A DNA stretch of 64,000 nt from Leptoclinus maculatus (Eukaryota; Chordata; Actinopteri; Perciformes; Stichaeidae): the NCBI GenBank assembly GCA_032191485.1, contig JAVDOI010000009.1, positions 19,014,343-19,078,342 on the forward strand. The letters run 5' to 3'. Of this stretch, positions 12,378-23,738 are shown one piece after another (position 1 is the first letter of the stretch; the number at the start of each line of letters is the position of its first letter). Position numbers and translations under genes: made by a program. The notes below the pieces were generated by a model, which did not search any database, was not told where the DNA came from, and worked only from the letters and a program-made list of their open reading frames with translations.

Positions 12378-13985
12378 ACATGTGAGGTGTTCCACATTTA
12401 TTCCCCAGAAATATGAAGAACCCAACAATGACACATCTCATAAACAGCTGCATTTATCTGAGGTCAGGATGTCATTACTGGCATGTTTTTGTATTTCTCC
12501 TACTTTGTTATCCCTATAATATATAATATCAAGTCATTTCATTTTTCTTTCTTTTCGGCATGTTGAAAGTAAAGAAATACATATTCTAATTGCTACATTT
12601 TGTTTTTGTTGGGTTAAGTCAACTAAAAGTTGAAAATATTTCAATTAAAGTTGTATCAAAACATAAACCATAGCCACAGTTTACAGTTATTTACATCCTG
12701 CTCTGTAGCTCAAATGTCGACCCCGGAGCAATTAAGTTAAGTGGGCCACTAATAATGAATACAGTACAAGAGATTTGATTTAGTTCTCTGCTGTTCATGC
12801 CCAACTTACTGTCTTGTAGCTGCTACCTGATGTGATTTACTACCAAAACATGACATGTGCCGAGTGTCTGAGAGAAGGCTGACCAGGTATTATGTGGTTA
12901 ACAGTAATTCATTATGGAACTGACAAGATGGTCAGTGTGGTAAACCAGATGTATGATTTACAGGATCTCATGTGTAACGTTAGCAATTCAGTTCATAAGC
13001 AGGGCTGCCGATTGGATTTAAGAAATAGAGTTCATGTTCCCTCAGTGCACATCCTACCCCAAATTTGTGTTAATTATTTTGATTTTGGAAATATTTTATT
13101 CATTCAAGTCAAGTGTTTTATTCTTTTTCACAACTTGAAGTTCAGAACGCAGCCCTCGTCTCATACCCGGAAAAATATCAGTATTATAAAATATTAAGCA
13201 AAACAACAGTTGTGTTTGTACAATCTGTATGTTTGTACAAAATAAGTTAATTTATCACAAGAAAATAGCTCAATTCAGTACAAAACATTTAAAATGATGG
13301 TTTATGGTTAAATGTGTGTAACTGCCAAAATGGCTCTGGGCACCAGAGTATTTACTACTAGTACTACTAGTATTTGTTCGAGTGCATTTAAGACCAGCAC
13401 ATTTATAGAACAGGCAGAGTCAACAAATGTCTTTTGGATCTTAATCCTTTCAGTGTGTGGGAGAGTTTAGATGATGTCAGATAATCTGAATCCATTAGTA
13501 CAAAAACCTTTTATTATAGAAAATGGAAGAAGGTCACATGGGTGAATGCATTTCCTGTTTAGTAAATGCACCATTTGCATATTGATTCAAATCTAACATT
13601 AGGTTTGCACATCACCACTTTCATTAAATTGTGCAGGCTACTGTAGCAGAGACATGTGGTCTTTGGGGATGGTAGGACTCTGGAAATACTTACATTTACC
13701 GTTTTTATGTTCTGTTCTGTTACATGCTATATTTTTCCACCTTATTTTTTCTTTTCTCTTCTACATGTGCCCCTGTCCCATGTTGGACTGAATCTGTGAT
13801 TTTGGTTTTCTTCCTGCTATGTGTTTCAAGGCATAATCCAATCCAACCCAATGAAGAATATTGAGTTGGTGATGTAATAACCAACATCTGCCAGGCCTGA
13901 GAGTCAAACCACATTGTGTATGAAAGCGTCTCTCGACTCCTAGTCTACTTGAAGACCATCAGGGCTCCTCGTCTCTGCTCGTTTC
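12378..13985. other. Convergent intergenic interval
   Basis: The GPCR (plus) and tmem187 (minus) converge here, so both 3' UTRs must lie in this stretch. An ATTAAA near 12644 could end the receptor transcript. Short ACTAGT-type palindromes occur near 13355-13372. No further gene was found. Confidence 0.5.
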
Positions 13986-14771
13986 TCACTCCTGCCGTGC
14001 TGCCGTCTTTCCATGAGCCCTCTGCGTCAGTGTGGTCAGGAAACAGAAGCTGAAATGGAACTGCAGCACGTCGCACACTTTGGACCAGAAGTGTCCGGTG
14101 AGCCGCTGGAACAGCCAGTACCGAGCGAGCCAGTGATCCAGCAGCTTCAGCACCACGAAGCCCGCACATGACAGCACCGCCAGCAGTAGATATCTCCGCG
14201 TGCGAACGTCCCCGTGCGCAAGCTGCACGCGAACTCCCTTGTACACTGCGAGGGCGACGTGACACCCCAGCGCCAACTCGAAGCCCCGCTCGTGCACCAG
14301 CGCCAGGCCGTAGCTGAGGATAGAGAACAGTTCGTGCGCTGCCGCGTGCATCGCGCTCCACTTCGCTGGCCCGCGTTCTACAAATCCGATCCACACCGGA
14401 ACCCACGCGAAGATCGGTAAGGTGAACCACTGGTCGAGCACGGAGGGAGCGCGCCGCAGCAGCGCCAGGCGTATCCACTGCACAGGTCCGTACAAGATAG
14501 CCATGAGGGCGAACACCTCTCTCATGTACCGGCTCTGCGACGTTTCTTGGACGCCTCTAAACCACAACAGCCAGTACAGCCCCATGTAGATATAAGCCAG
14601 GTTAACCAAACAGTTACATGGCATAGCCAGGAAACCCGGCAGGTAACCAACCACTTCTTCAGCATAATGGGCAGATGACAAGTCCACCTGAACTTCGTCG
14701 AACAGGCTGGTGTTCGCCCAGGCGACACAGAGCACAAAAGGCACCGATACGTGTAACAGAGCCGACTTCAT
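13986..14771 (-). CDS. tmem187: Transmembrane protein 187
   Basis: A single uninterrupted frame encodes a multi-pass membrane protein of unknown biochemical function. I chose the ATG at 14771 (MKSALLHVSVPFVLC). It gives 261 residues, the length I recall for human TMEM187, and starts directly before the first hydrophobic segment. An ATG 27 codons upstream (14852) is in frame but adds a polar stretch absent from the family. Family signatures are clear: GFLAMPCNCLVNLAYIYMGL, FALMAILYGPVQWIRL, VLDQWFTLPIFAW, and near the C-terminus LTGHFWSKVCDVLQFHF. About six hydrophobic segments are visible. The coding region is GC-rich compared with its surroundings. The human gene is also intronless within its coding region. 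Confidence 0.95.
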   Translation of the reverse strand: MKSALLHVSVPFVLCVAWANTSLFDEVQVDLSSAHYAEEVVGYLPGFLAMPCNCLVNLAYIYMGLYWLLWFRGVQETSQSRYMREVFALMAILYGPVQWIRLALLRRAPSVLDQWFTLPIFAWVPVWIGFVERGPAKWSAMHAAAHELFSILSYGLALVHERGFELALGCHVALAVYKGVRVQLAHGDVRTRRYLLLAVLSCAGFVVLKLLDHWLARYWLFQRLTGHFWSKVCDVLQFHFSFCFLTTLTQRAHGKTAARQE

Positions 14772-15225
14772 TACTGCAGCTGTTTGTGGAATGTCTGAGA
14801 GACTGGGATCAAAAGTCGGAGCTGTTGTTGTTATTCCGGGTTTTAAAGTCACATGGTTAAAGATGGAGGGTTTCGATTGGCTGCCTTGCTGTCAAACTTC
14901 TTTTTTTCAAGAATGACGGCGAAAGCTTGATTGGACATTTTTGAATGAAGTAAACGAACCTGAGGAGCACCGTTTGAATCGCATTTTACGCCCTATGACA
15001 GAAAGTGCAAAGACCTCAACAATGTATATTTTTCTTTAGTTCCTCTACCTGGATACAAAAAAATTGTCTTAATTAAATAAGAGCATCGTTTTTACCGGAA
15101 TAAACAAGCCCATGTAGGTTAACTTGTCTTTGGCAATTCCAATAAAGAGAAGAGATTTAAGAAAAAAAGGCCACGAGAGAGGCTACCAAAGAGTGGAGGG
15201 ACGGTCAAACATGAAAATCAAAAAA
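14772..15225. other. 5' flank of tmem187
   Basis: The first 200 bases should hold the tmem187 promoter and 5' UTR. I saw no clear TATA box. The rest is AT-rich DNA without a gene, running into a LINE remnant. Confidence 0.4.
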
Positions 15226-15746
15226 TCATTCACGTAAAAAGATCATGAAAAATGTGGCCATCTCGAGTCCCTTATTAGTTGTATGCTGCGGTTCTAATAG
15301 AATAACTTCAGTTTTGTCTGAGTTTAACATCAGGAAGTTGCAGGTCATCCAGGTTTTTATGTCCTTAAGACATGCTTGAAGTTTAGTGAGCTGGTTGGTT
15401 TCATCTGGTTTCATCGATAGATATAACTGAGTATCATCTGTATAACAATGAAAGTTTATTATTTAGTTTTTTCTGATAATATTGCCTAATGGAAGCATAT
15501 ATAAGGTGAACAGAATTGGTCCAAGCACAGAACCTTGGGGAACTCCGTGACTAACTTACTATTAGTAAGAATGGCAGATGCAGGGCAGGCATAGAGCATT
15601 TTGATGAGTGATAATAATAAAAACTCCCCTAATCCATAGTGTCTGAGTTGTGTGCATATATATCTCCATTCAATCTGATCAAGTGCACTTTCTGTATCAA
15701 GTGAGATAACTACAGGATTATTGTCCATTTCATGTTTAGCATACAT
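15226..15746 (-). mobile_element. Composite LINE reverse-transcriptase remnants
   Basis: On the minus strand, 15746 down to about 15560 encodes an L1/Tx1-like RT piece (VISLDTESALDQIEWRYI, GLGEFLLLSLIKMLYA). It is followed by a piece of different character with GVPQGSVLGPI, YTDDTQLYLS (the YxDD catalytic box, here YTDD) and NFLMLNSDKTEVILL, typical of Rex1/L2-like LINEs. Several frameshifts separate the pieces. The element is dead and truncated at both ends. Confidence 0.75.
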
Positions 15747-15984
15747 TATATTAATCTCTTAGTCTAGAAAAAAAAATGTGCCAGACACAAAGCCACTTTC
15801 AACACAATCTGACTTCTTTTTGCAACGAGAGGAGTCGCCCCCTGATGGCCATTAGAAAGAATGCAAGTTTAAGGCACTTCCGCTTTGTCCTCACTTTTCA
15901 GACCTGCAGGTCGTCCCCTGCTAAGAAGCTGTTGTCTGACGTCACAAAACAATGGAAGTGCACATTGTAAATCAAGTAAAAAGG

Positions 15985-17092
15985 CAATGTAAGGTATAGT
16001 TGCCAGTATTTTATTGAAATAAAGCACACATCATATATAAACATACAGCTAACAGACAAGAGCCGTTCTTTTCTCTAAGTTTACCCGCCTCCTGTCAGAC
16101 AATGATATCAAGTACAACCTACAGCAGTGTTTTCACAAACTTTTTTCTGGGGACCCACCATTGCAACCCAATTCACAATAGGCCTCATCTATAAATGAGA
16201 AGAGCAAATGTGTGTGTAAATGAACAATCCTGACCAATATACTGACATTTCCGCATCACTTATGTTCTTGAATGGTAAACCAGCCATTTTGAGGAGATAT
16301 TTTGATATCTGTTTACACAACATATACACATGTTAAATACTTTATAATTCAGAATGTATGTGTTTTTACTTTTGGGAATGAGAGCAAAAAGTAGACATTG
16401 TTGTTTGGTTTCTCTTTTAATTAGCTAGTTACTTAGTTCATTAAATGATATGGAAGGCAAAGGTATGAGGGCTAGCAGGTAAGAGCAAATAAAGAATGAT
16501 GAATGTGCAAACTACTTTTTTTCCATGAGCCTTTACGGGTTCAGCAGTTCAAATAATTGATGTCACGATTCTTGCCTCTGGTGTGTGCATAGTCTTTTTT
16601 CTATATCTGCCTTTTATTTTATGTGAATGCAAAAGGCTACAATTTTCATAAATATGCGTCTGAAGCAGAACACGCTCATTCACACAAAGAAAGTCAACAG
16701 GTCCTTAGAAAACAGACTGCAGAGAGAAAACATAGACAGCTATTTCACCCAAAAAGACTGCATGAATAAAATGATTAAATGAACAACTGCAAGATCATCT
16801 TCTTAAAACACATGAAATAATACCATGCTCTTCCAAACACTGGCTAAAGCTCAAACCACACAGAAAAACTAAAATGAGTGCTTCCTTTCGGGAGCTGACA
16901 TCGAAGTGGCCTCTTCAGAGGAAAGTAGAACTAAGAAGCAACATAACTATGCTGTTAGACAAGTTCATCTTGCAAGAAGAACGCGTCTTCTTTAATGGCG
17001 CTTTTGTCCCGTTTGACCTTCCATCCAGCCAACACCGAGTCCGTCTTTTATTATTCTCAGTGCCATCCATTAACTGTCCACCTCCACAACTT
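15985..17092 (-). other. Probable 3' UTR of saraf
   Basis: This lies downstream of the saraf stop codon on the minus strand. An AATAAA (minus strand) in TTTCAATAAAATAC near 16002-16012 would end the transcript close to 15985, giving a 3' UTR of about 1.1 kb. There is no coding potential. Part of the stretch near 16130-16190 resembles a degraded interspersed repeat. Confidence 0.5.
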
Positions 17093-20000
17093 TTATCTTC
17101 TCTTGGTTCCTCCAAAACCTGGTGAAGAAAGATGTTAGTCAGCCAGCTGCACCTCTACGTCTCTGAATGCTACTGAACTACTGAGACATTCATTGTAAAC
17201 TTATTGCATTCCCCAAAGAAAACTAAATTGGAGGAATTATCTCGTAAGTAGGACATCCAAATCTCAACATTATGACTTACTTTCTAATAATTATGAGATC
17301 CTGATCAAACCCCGATTTGTAATTTGCTTTTATTTCCTCCCTGCATGTCTCTTAAACAGTATGTATGGAATGTAGACTCAATAATAATATTCATTAGGGT
17401 GGGTGACATGAATAAAATCAAAGGAATGTACTTAAACGCTCGACAAACAATCTAAAGGAAAAAAGTCAAGATATTAAGGGTGTTTTCAGACTTTGTTCCT
17501 TTCAGCCTTCCTAACTAATTGAGAGTGATTAGTCAGCATTATTTGTGCATATGTGAACACTCCAAAAGAACTCAAACCCCTCTGCAAGAATCTGTCATTT
17601 CTGACAAAAAAGAAAGTCAAAAGCACCTTTTACGACAAACTGTTTGTCAGTCAGAAGGAACTATAGTGTGCAGAGAGAGGACTGAGGCCCCATCAGAGCT
17701 GAAGTGGACCAGAAACAAAACTGAGTCCTCTTCCAAATGTACTGAGAACTGTGAACGCAAAAATAACTGGGTCCCTTTCCTGTTGGTCCACTTTAAGAAG
17801 ACTGAGTTTGGTTAGTTTAAAGGACCATATGTGAAAACACCTTAAGTATCAATATTAATGCCTTTCATCAACATCTTTATATCAGAGGTGCTAAAAGGTT
17901 GATGATATGTGCAAACAGGCAATCCTACCTGAAGCAGTGTGTGTCCCAGAGGAAGATGTGGAGCCTCCAGCAGGAGGACGTGTGCTGCTACTGTAAGCGG
18001 AGTGGCCATAGTTGTAGGGCTGGCTTCTGCAAAACAAACACACACACACAGCACAAATAACCAGGAAGCTCTGAATAGAGTGGAAGTGGAAGAATTCCTG
18101 CTTTTCCAATACAAGTCTCATTTCTCTCTCTCTCTCTTTCTCTCTCATCATCTCTTTACTGACCTCTGACTACCAAAGAGATATCCCAGCATCCCTCCTG
18201 TTCCCATGCCGGTCCAGAAGCCTCCGCCCGTGCCAGTAGGAGCTCGGCCTCCTGGGTACTGTTGTCTTTGAGTGTAGTCACTGTGGAAACCGTAGCCTGG
18301 GTTGGCACCAGGATTGGCACCAGGATTGCCTTAACACAACACAAGAACAGATTCAAGATTTCAGCAAGGTAGTTATAATCTTTATTTATATTATAGCGCT
18401 TATTCAGCTATTTCCACGATAGAGGAGACCACAACAATCCTGCACATACTCCTTAACAGAGGAATGTGTTACTTTGAAGAAGCGTTTTCCAGGGAGCATC
18501 AGCTACCTGTGAAGTCCGGTTTAAATCCCGGGGGCGGTGGTCCTGCGGTGGAGCCATGGTGATTATCTCTGGGGTAACCCGCCTGTCCTGTCTGACCGTC
18601 CTGCCCGAACTGGGCCGTGTTCCCGCTGAGAAACAGCTTGTAGACGCCGTAGGCCAAGAGCAGAAGCACGGCAACCACCAGCAGACCTCCTGAGCCCTCG
18701 CTGCCTGATGGGTGGGAGCTCTGATGACTCTGCTGGCTGGGCTGGTGGCGCTGATTCTGGTTTCCAGAGAAAGCGCTGAAGAAACTAGAGGCAAAGCCAC
18801 CAAGACCTGAGACAGAAAAACAGAAACAGCATGTTTCTAAATATCTAGTGCTTGTGTGAAGATTAAATCTCATAAATGTTGCATCATCCGTCCTCTTACC
18901 TCCAAATCCCTTGGATCCACCTTGGGAGCTGCCTTGTGACGTCCTCCGGCCCTCTTCAGTCAGCTCCAGTGTGTACTCCAGCCCACAGGAGCCCTTCAGT
19001 ACGAGGGCATCAGTAGGCTGGCTGTAGCCCTCACAGCTCACCTCAATGCGACCAAATCGGTAGGCGTTGTCCATGTCAGTCTTACACTCCCACTGTGAGG
19101 GGATGACCACATCTTTCAATACCTTATTCTCATATTGAAATACACCAAGGATGAAGGTTCTTTATACAATTACACACGGACGGACGCGTACTTCTTTTTT
19201 TGTCTTTGTTTCCAAATTCAGGGACTTTATAAACAGCAGATATGAGTTATATTACAAGTATACCTCAATTTACACCCATGTGCGTTGGGGAAACTGGAAT
19301 GAAAGTCTGAACTAGAAGCACCATCATTGATGTAATGTCCCCCACTCACTCTGCAGGTGTCCCGACCAATACAAGGACAACTTCCTTCACTGGCTTCCCA
19401 TCAGCAAACACAGCCAATATTAACATCAATTTTTCTCATTACTTATAGGCTGACATATACATCGATACCCATATATTGAGGCCCATATATCAGTCTGGCA
19501 GATTATCAGTCAGGGGTGGCCAAACTTTTTGGATAGTGGGCGATATACAGAAAATTCTAAGTTGTTCTCTAAGCCAAACAGTAGTGAATGTGTAGTTGTC
19601 AACCAGTTACACTGCAAGAAGATCAGTGTTCTAAACCAGAAAACCCCCAAATTACAGTCAGGTTCATAAGTATTTGGACTGTGACACAATTTTTCTAATT
19701 TTGCCTCTTTACATGACTCCAGTGGATTTGAAACTAATCAGTCAATATGTGGTTGAAGTGAAGACTTTCAGCTTTAATTCAATGGATAAAACAAAAATAT
19801 CACAATAACCGTTTAGGAATTACAGCCATTTCTACACAGTCCCCCACATTTTCAGAGGCTCAAAAGTAATTGGACAAACTAACATAATTGTGAATATAAT
19901 CATTATTTGTAATACTTGGAGGACAATCCTTTGCAGTCAATGACTGCCTGAAGTCTGGCTCCATAGACATCACCAAACGGTGAGTCCTCCTTTGAGATGC

Positions 20001-23000
20001 TTTGCCAGACCTTTTACTGCAGCCTCCTTCAGCTGCTGCTGTTTGTGGGTCTTTCTGCCTTCAGTTTCATCTTCAGTAAGTGAAAAGCTGCTCACTTGGG
20101 TTGAGATCAGGTGACTGACTTGGCCATTGAAGAATATTCCATTCCTTTCCTTTCCTTCTCCACACTTTTCTCTTCCATCATTCTGGTACAAGTTCATCTT
20201 GGTTTCATCTGTCCAAAGAATCTTGTTCCCAAACTGGTCGGTCTTTTTCAGATGTTTTCTGTTAAAGTCTAATCGGCCTTCCTGTTCTTCAGTGTTACCA
20301 GTGGTTTGCACCTTGTTGTAAACCCTCTGTATTTAGATTCATGAAGGTCTCTTGATTGTAGACTTTAACAATGACACTCTACCTCCTCCAGAGTGTTCTT
20401 GACTTCAGTAGATGTTATGAAGGGTTTTTATTCACCAAGGAAAGAATTCTGCAATCATCCACTTTGGATGTCTTCCGTGGTCTTCTGGGCTTTTTGGTGT
20501 TGGTGAGCTTGCCAATGAATTCCATCTTTTTAAGAATGTACTAAATTGTTGTTGATTTGGTCGATCCTAATGTTTCTGCTCTCTGACTGATGGCTTGTTA
20601 AGTGTTTTCAGTCTAATAATGGCCTCCTTCACTTGCATCGACACCTTTTTGGTTTCATGCTGAGAGTTCCAAGGACCAGCTACCAAATGCTAATTTAACA
20701 TTTTGAATCCTATTATCTGCATCATCGTTCATGAGATAGTGACAGAACAGGTCACACCTGGCCATGAAACAGTTTGTCAGTCAATTGTCCAATTACTTTT
20801 GAGCCTCTGAAAATGTGGGGGACTGTATAAAAATGGCTGTAATTCCTAAACGGTTATTGTGATTTTTTTTGTTATATCCATTGAATTAAAGCTGAAAGTC
20901 TTCACTTTAACCACATATTGACTGATTAGTTTAAAATCCACTGGAGTCGTGTAAAGAGGCAAAATTAGAAAAATTGTGTCACAGTCCAAATACTTATGGC
21001 CCTGACTGTAAGTACACAAAACTACTCAACAGTTTAACTGTTGACATTTGACATTACAGTAGTTTAGTGGTGTGCCCACATATTACAACAAATATTTCTG
21101 TATCGCATACTCTTAAATTCAATAATTTAAACTCAAATTTGGTGCACGGCTTAAGTTTTGTGTGAATCTCCTAATAATAAAAGTGGCAGAAATTGCCAAA
21201 TACTGATATTGGTATTACGGTGCAAATGTAAGAAGTAAATGTGTAAGTCTAATATTAAGATGTAACGAAGACAACAGGCAGAAACGGTAAATATAGGTTT
21301 CTGTACCAAGATGTGAAGACAAAGTCAGTTTCACTAAATTTAGTCAACATCTAGTGTTTTAAACTACGATGTGCAATGTACATAGAGTGCAAGTTTATTA
21401 GAAATATTCTCAAGTCCAAGTTTATTTTCTGACAATTCTTTCACCGCGGGCCATTTAACAAAAGTGCAGGTATTCAAACTATGGTTGGTCCGCAGGCTGT
21501 AGTTTGGCCACACCGGATTTAAATCATTCTTTAAGCAAAAAATCCTCAAATTCACAGGTTGTAAGTTCTTAAAAGTGTCTATTTTAGGTTTTCATCTTCT
21601 TCTGTGACTGTAAATTGAGGATCTTTAGATTTTAGAATGTTGGTCGGGTAAATTTAGCTTCATGAAAACATCAATTTGGACTTTGGGAAGTGTGATTTGG
21701 TTACATTCTGTACCACATTATTAATGAAGAAAGATATCTTTAGATTAATCAATTGTTTCAGCCCAACTTCTGAGCAAATGTTATACTCCATACACCTCGT
21801 CTCTCTGTCCTAGCTGCCCACCAGACCCTCCCTCCTCACCTGTACGTCCACTCCGTCCCACCCTTTGTTCTGACATTGGACCACCTCTGGGACGAAGGCC
21901 TTGCATCCCGCAGAGCCTCCAACACACTGGAGCTGAGGCACTGGACTGGAGCGCCTCGCTGTGGTGTATCGATCCTTGTACAGAGTCAACACCTGGACGT
22001 CACGCAGCAGCACGCTGCCTGCAGTGTGGAGAGGAGAAAAAGACTGGTTACCATTATGTCATATGTCACATTACACATATATAAAAGCCCCTGCTTTTTA
22101 TATAGACAGCTACTCAGGAAGCAGCAGGTTATCCAGGGATTGGGGCTTTATCCATTTCTTAGTAATTTTGATCAGGGATGGGTACTGTACATGTACAGTA
22201 TATGTATATATACACTGTATATACATATGTATTCAATTCAATTCAATGTATTTTGTACAGCCCAAAATCATAAATCACAAATTCTCCTCAGAGGGCTTTA
22301 CAATCTGTACACATGTGACATCCTCTGTCCCAGGACCCTCACGTCAGAACAGGAAGAACTCCCCCAAAAAACCCTTTAACGGGGAGAAAAGAGGGAGAGA
22401 CCTTAGGGAGAGCAACAGAGGAGGATCCTCTATCAGGATGGACAGAAGTGTGATAGATGTCATGTGTATAGAATGAATAACATAACAGAGTTACAACAGG
22501 TTCAATGCATAGGACAGAAATTATTCGTATATATATACACATACATACATATATATATATATATATACATACCCAAAATTTAGATTTTCTTTTGTTGTCA
22601 TCTTATTTTTCAGATAAAGAATAAAATCTATTGTCCCGCAGTAAATACTCACTCAGTAAGTCAAAGGGGCTATTGGATGATATGATAATGTAAGAAGTCA
22701 AAGGAATAACTAATACGGACATTCATACAGCTAAATGTATCATTGAAGCTAACATGAATATTAGTCTTGGCAGCTCAATTTATACTGTAGTGGCATGTGG
22801 ATTTTCCTTTATGTTCCTAAGCTAAAATGAACGTTAGCATTAAGAATAGAGTATGTATATCAGACTCGTCTATAAACTATTTAATGAACATAATATATGT
22901 TATTATGTTTTAAATTCACGGAACAAGTTGGTAGCTGTTAGCGGAAGTCGTGTGTTTTGGTTGTTTGCAACATTTAGGTCGGGTGAATATAAAAAAGGAT

Positions 23001-23125
23001 ACATTATGAATGCATTAAAATGGTACTGAAACAGGTCGACAGAAGCATTCATGTTACGTACCGTCATCCCAACTCTTGACGTGTCCCACCAACAGAAACA
23101 CAACGATAACGTTACACCGGTTCAT
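17093..23125 (-). CDS. saraf: Store-operated calcium entry-associated regulatory factor (SARAF / TMEM66)
   Basis: SARAF is an ER membrane protein that binds STIM1 and promotes slow inactivation of store-operated calcium entry. Exons on the minus strand: 23062-23125, 21840-22018, 18900-19092, 18507-18806, 18164-18329, 17929-18026, 17093-17118. The sum is 1026 nt, or 341 residues, close to the human length. Residues 1-18 form a signal peptide (MNRCNVIVVFLLVGHVKS). The lumenal domain includes DVQVLTLYKDRYTTARR, PQLQCVGG, QWECKTDMDNAYRFG, VSCEGY and LKGSCGLEYTL, with the conserved cysteines. One TM segment lies near residues 186-205 (LLVVAVLLLLAYGVYKLFL). A cytosolic Pro/Ser/Gly-rich tail carries AGPPPPGFKPDFTG, GGFWTGMGTGGMLGYLFG and a terminal FGGTKRR. 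Intron 2 holds a Tc1-like transposon. The last coding exon contributes only nine codons. Confidence 0.97.
19655..21008 (-). mobile_element. Tc1/mariner-like DNA transposon with long TIRs, inactive
   Basis: This 1354-bp element is inserted in saraf intron 2. TA dinucleotides flank both ends (19653-19654 and 21009-21010). The termini start CAGTCAGG, and the inverted repeats extend about 220 bp with few mismatches (about 19655-19877 against 20785-21008). On the minus strand the interior encodes broken Tc1-type transposase, for example KILWTDETKMNLYQNDGRE with the DET catalytic signature. Stops and frameshifts prevent a full protein. Near-identical TIRs suggest fairly recent insertion. Confidence 0.9.
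22232..22490. repeat. Dispersed fish repeat, copy 2
   Basis: This is the same family as 8885-9130. It begins with repeated CAATT units, then GTACAGCCCAAAATCATAAA, ACGGGGAGAAAAGAGGGAGA and AGCAACAGAGGAGGATCC. It lies in saraf intron 1. A TA/CATA microsatellite follows at 22525-22568. Confidence 0.65.
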
Positions 23126-23352
23126 TTCCTTGCCGTCTTTACTTCAGCAGACAGTCTCTCAACAAGTCATTCAAGTAATTATTCAAGTGGTAACGTCTCA
23201 CTCCGAGTTCAATTCACGTTAAACTACTCAGTTACTAACACTGCTGGTGAAAACACAACAACCCAAAGAAATAGATCATTTAACTTCCGGGTTGCGTCAT
23301 CTGTTTTTGCTATCGCAACCAATGAAGGACGTGCACGACTGCTAGGGAGCGG
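23126..23352 (-). promoter_or_regulatory. Likely saraf promoter / 5' UTR
   Basis: This is the first 230 bases upstream of the saraf start. No TATA box is evident. An ACTTCCGGGTTGCGTC stretch near 23283-23299 contains an ETS-type CTTCCGG core. The region is bounded upstream by the repeat at 23353. Confidence 0.35.
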
Positions 23353-23738
23353 GGTCCGTGTACGCTTTAGTCATCTGTTTTACCGTTCATTCGATAACAA
23401 GAAAATACGGAAATACCATGGTATTCTCGTTTTTCGTTTCAAACCAAAAAACGGGAAAACGGAAATGGGTGGTCGTATTTCCGTTTTTGGTTCTGAATTC
23501 AAAAACGGAAAAACCACAGAACCAAAGTCAAATAACGAGCCGTATTTCGTTTTTGCAAATCCCTTTTTTGTTTTTTCCTTTAAAACGAGACGCAGAGCAC
23601 AACAGGTAACCCGGAAAGAAGAATATTTCAAAATAAAAGTGAAGGCAATATAATGACCGTATGCAAGAAATAAATAAATAACTCTGGGCCGATGGGAGTG
23701 TGTTAGCATCAGTAGTTGACTACATGCAATTTAATATT
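23353..23738 (+). repeat. Unclassified repeat 'X', left part
   Basis: It runs from GGTCCGTGTACGCTTTAGTC through AAAACGG/CGTTTTT-rich DNA to CTACATGCAATTTAATATTCA. An inverted copy is at 35077-35452. The frames across it are not conserved proteins. See the 34190-35452 entry for the relation between the parts. Confidence 0.75.

Noticed and set aside
13945..14478. 177-codon frame opposite in phase to tmem187
   Set aside because: An Arg/Ala-rich shadow frame produced by the GC-rich tmem187 coding region; tmem187 itself matches a known family end to end.
16874..17125. Plus-strand frame of 83 codons
   Set aside because: It overlaps the saraf final exon and 3' UTR in antisense and has no family match.
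23051..23653. 200-codon open frame on the plus strand
   Set aside because: It runs antisense over saraf exon 1, through its promoter and into repeat X. Composition is low complexity and no family is recognisable.
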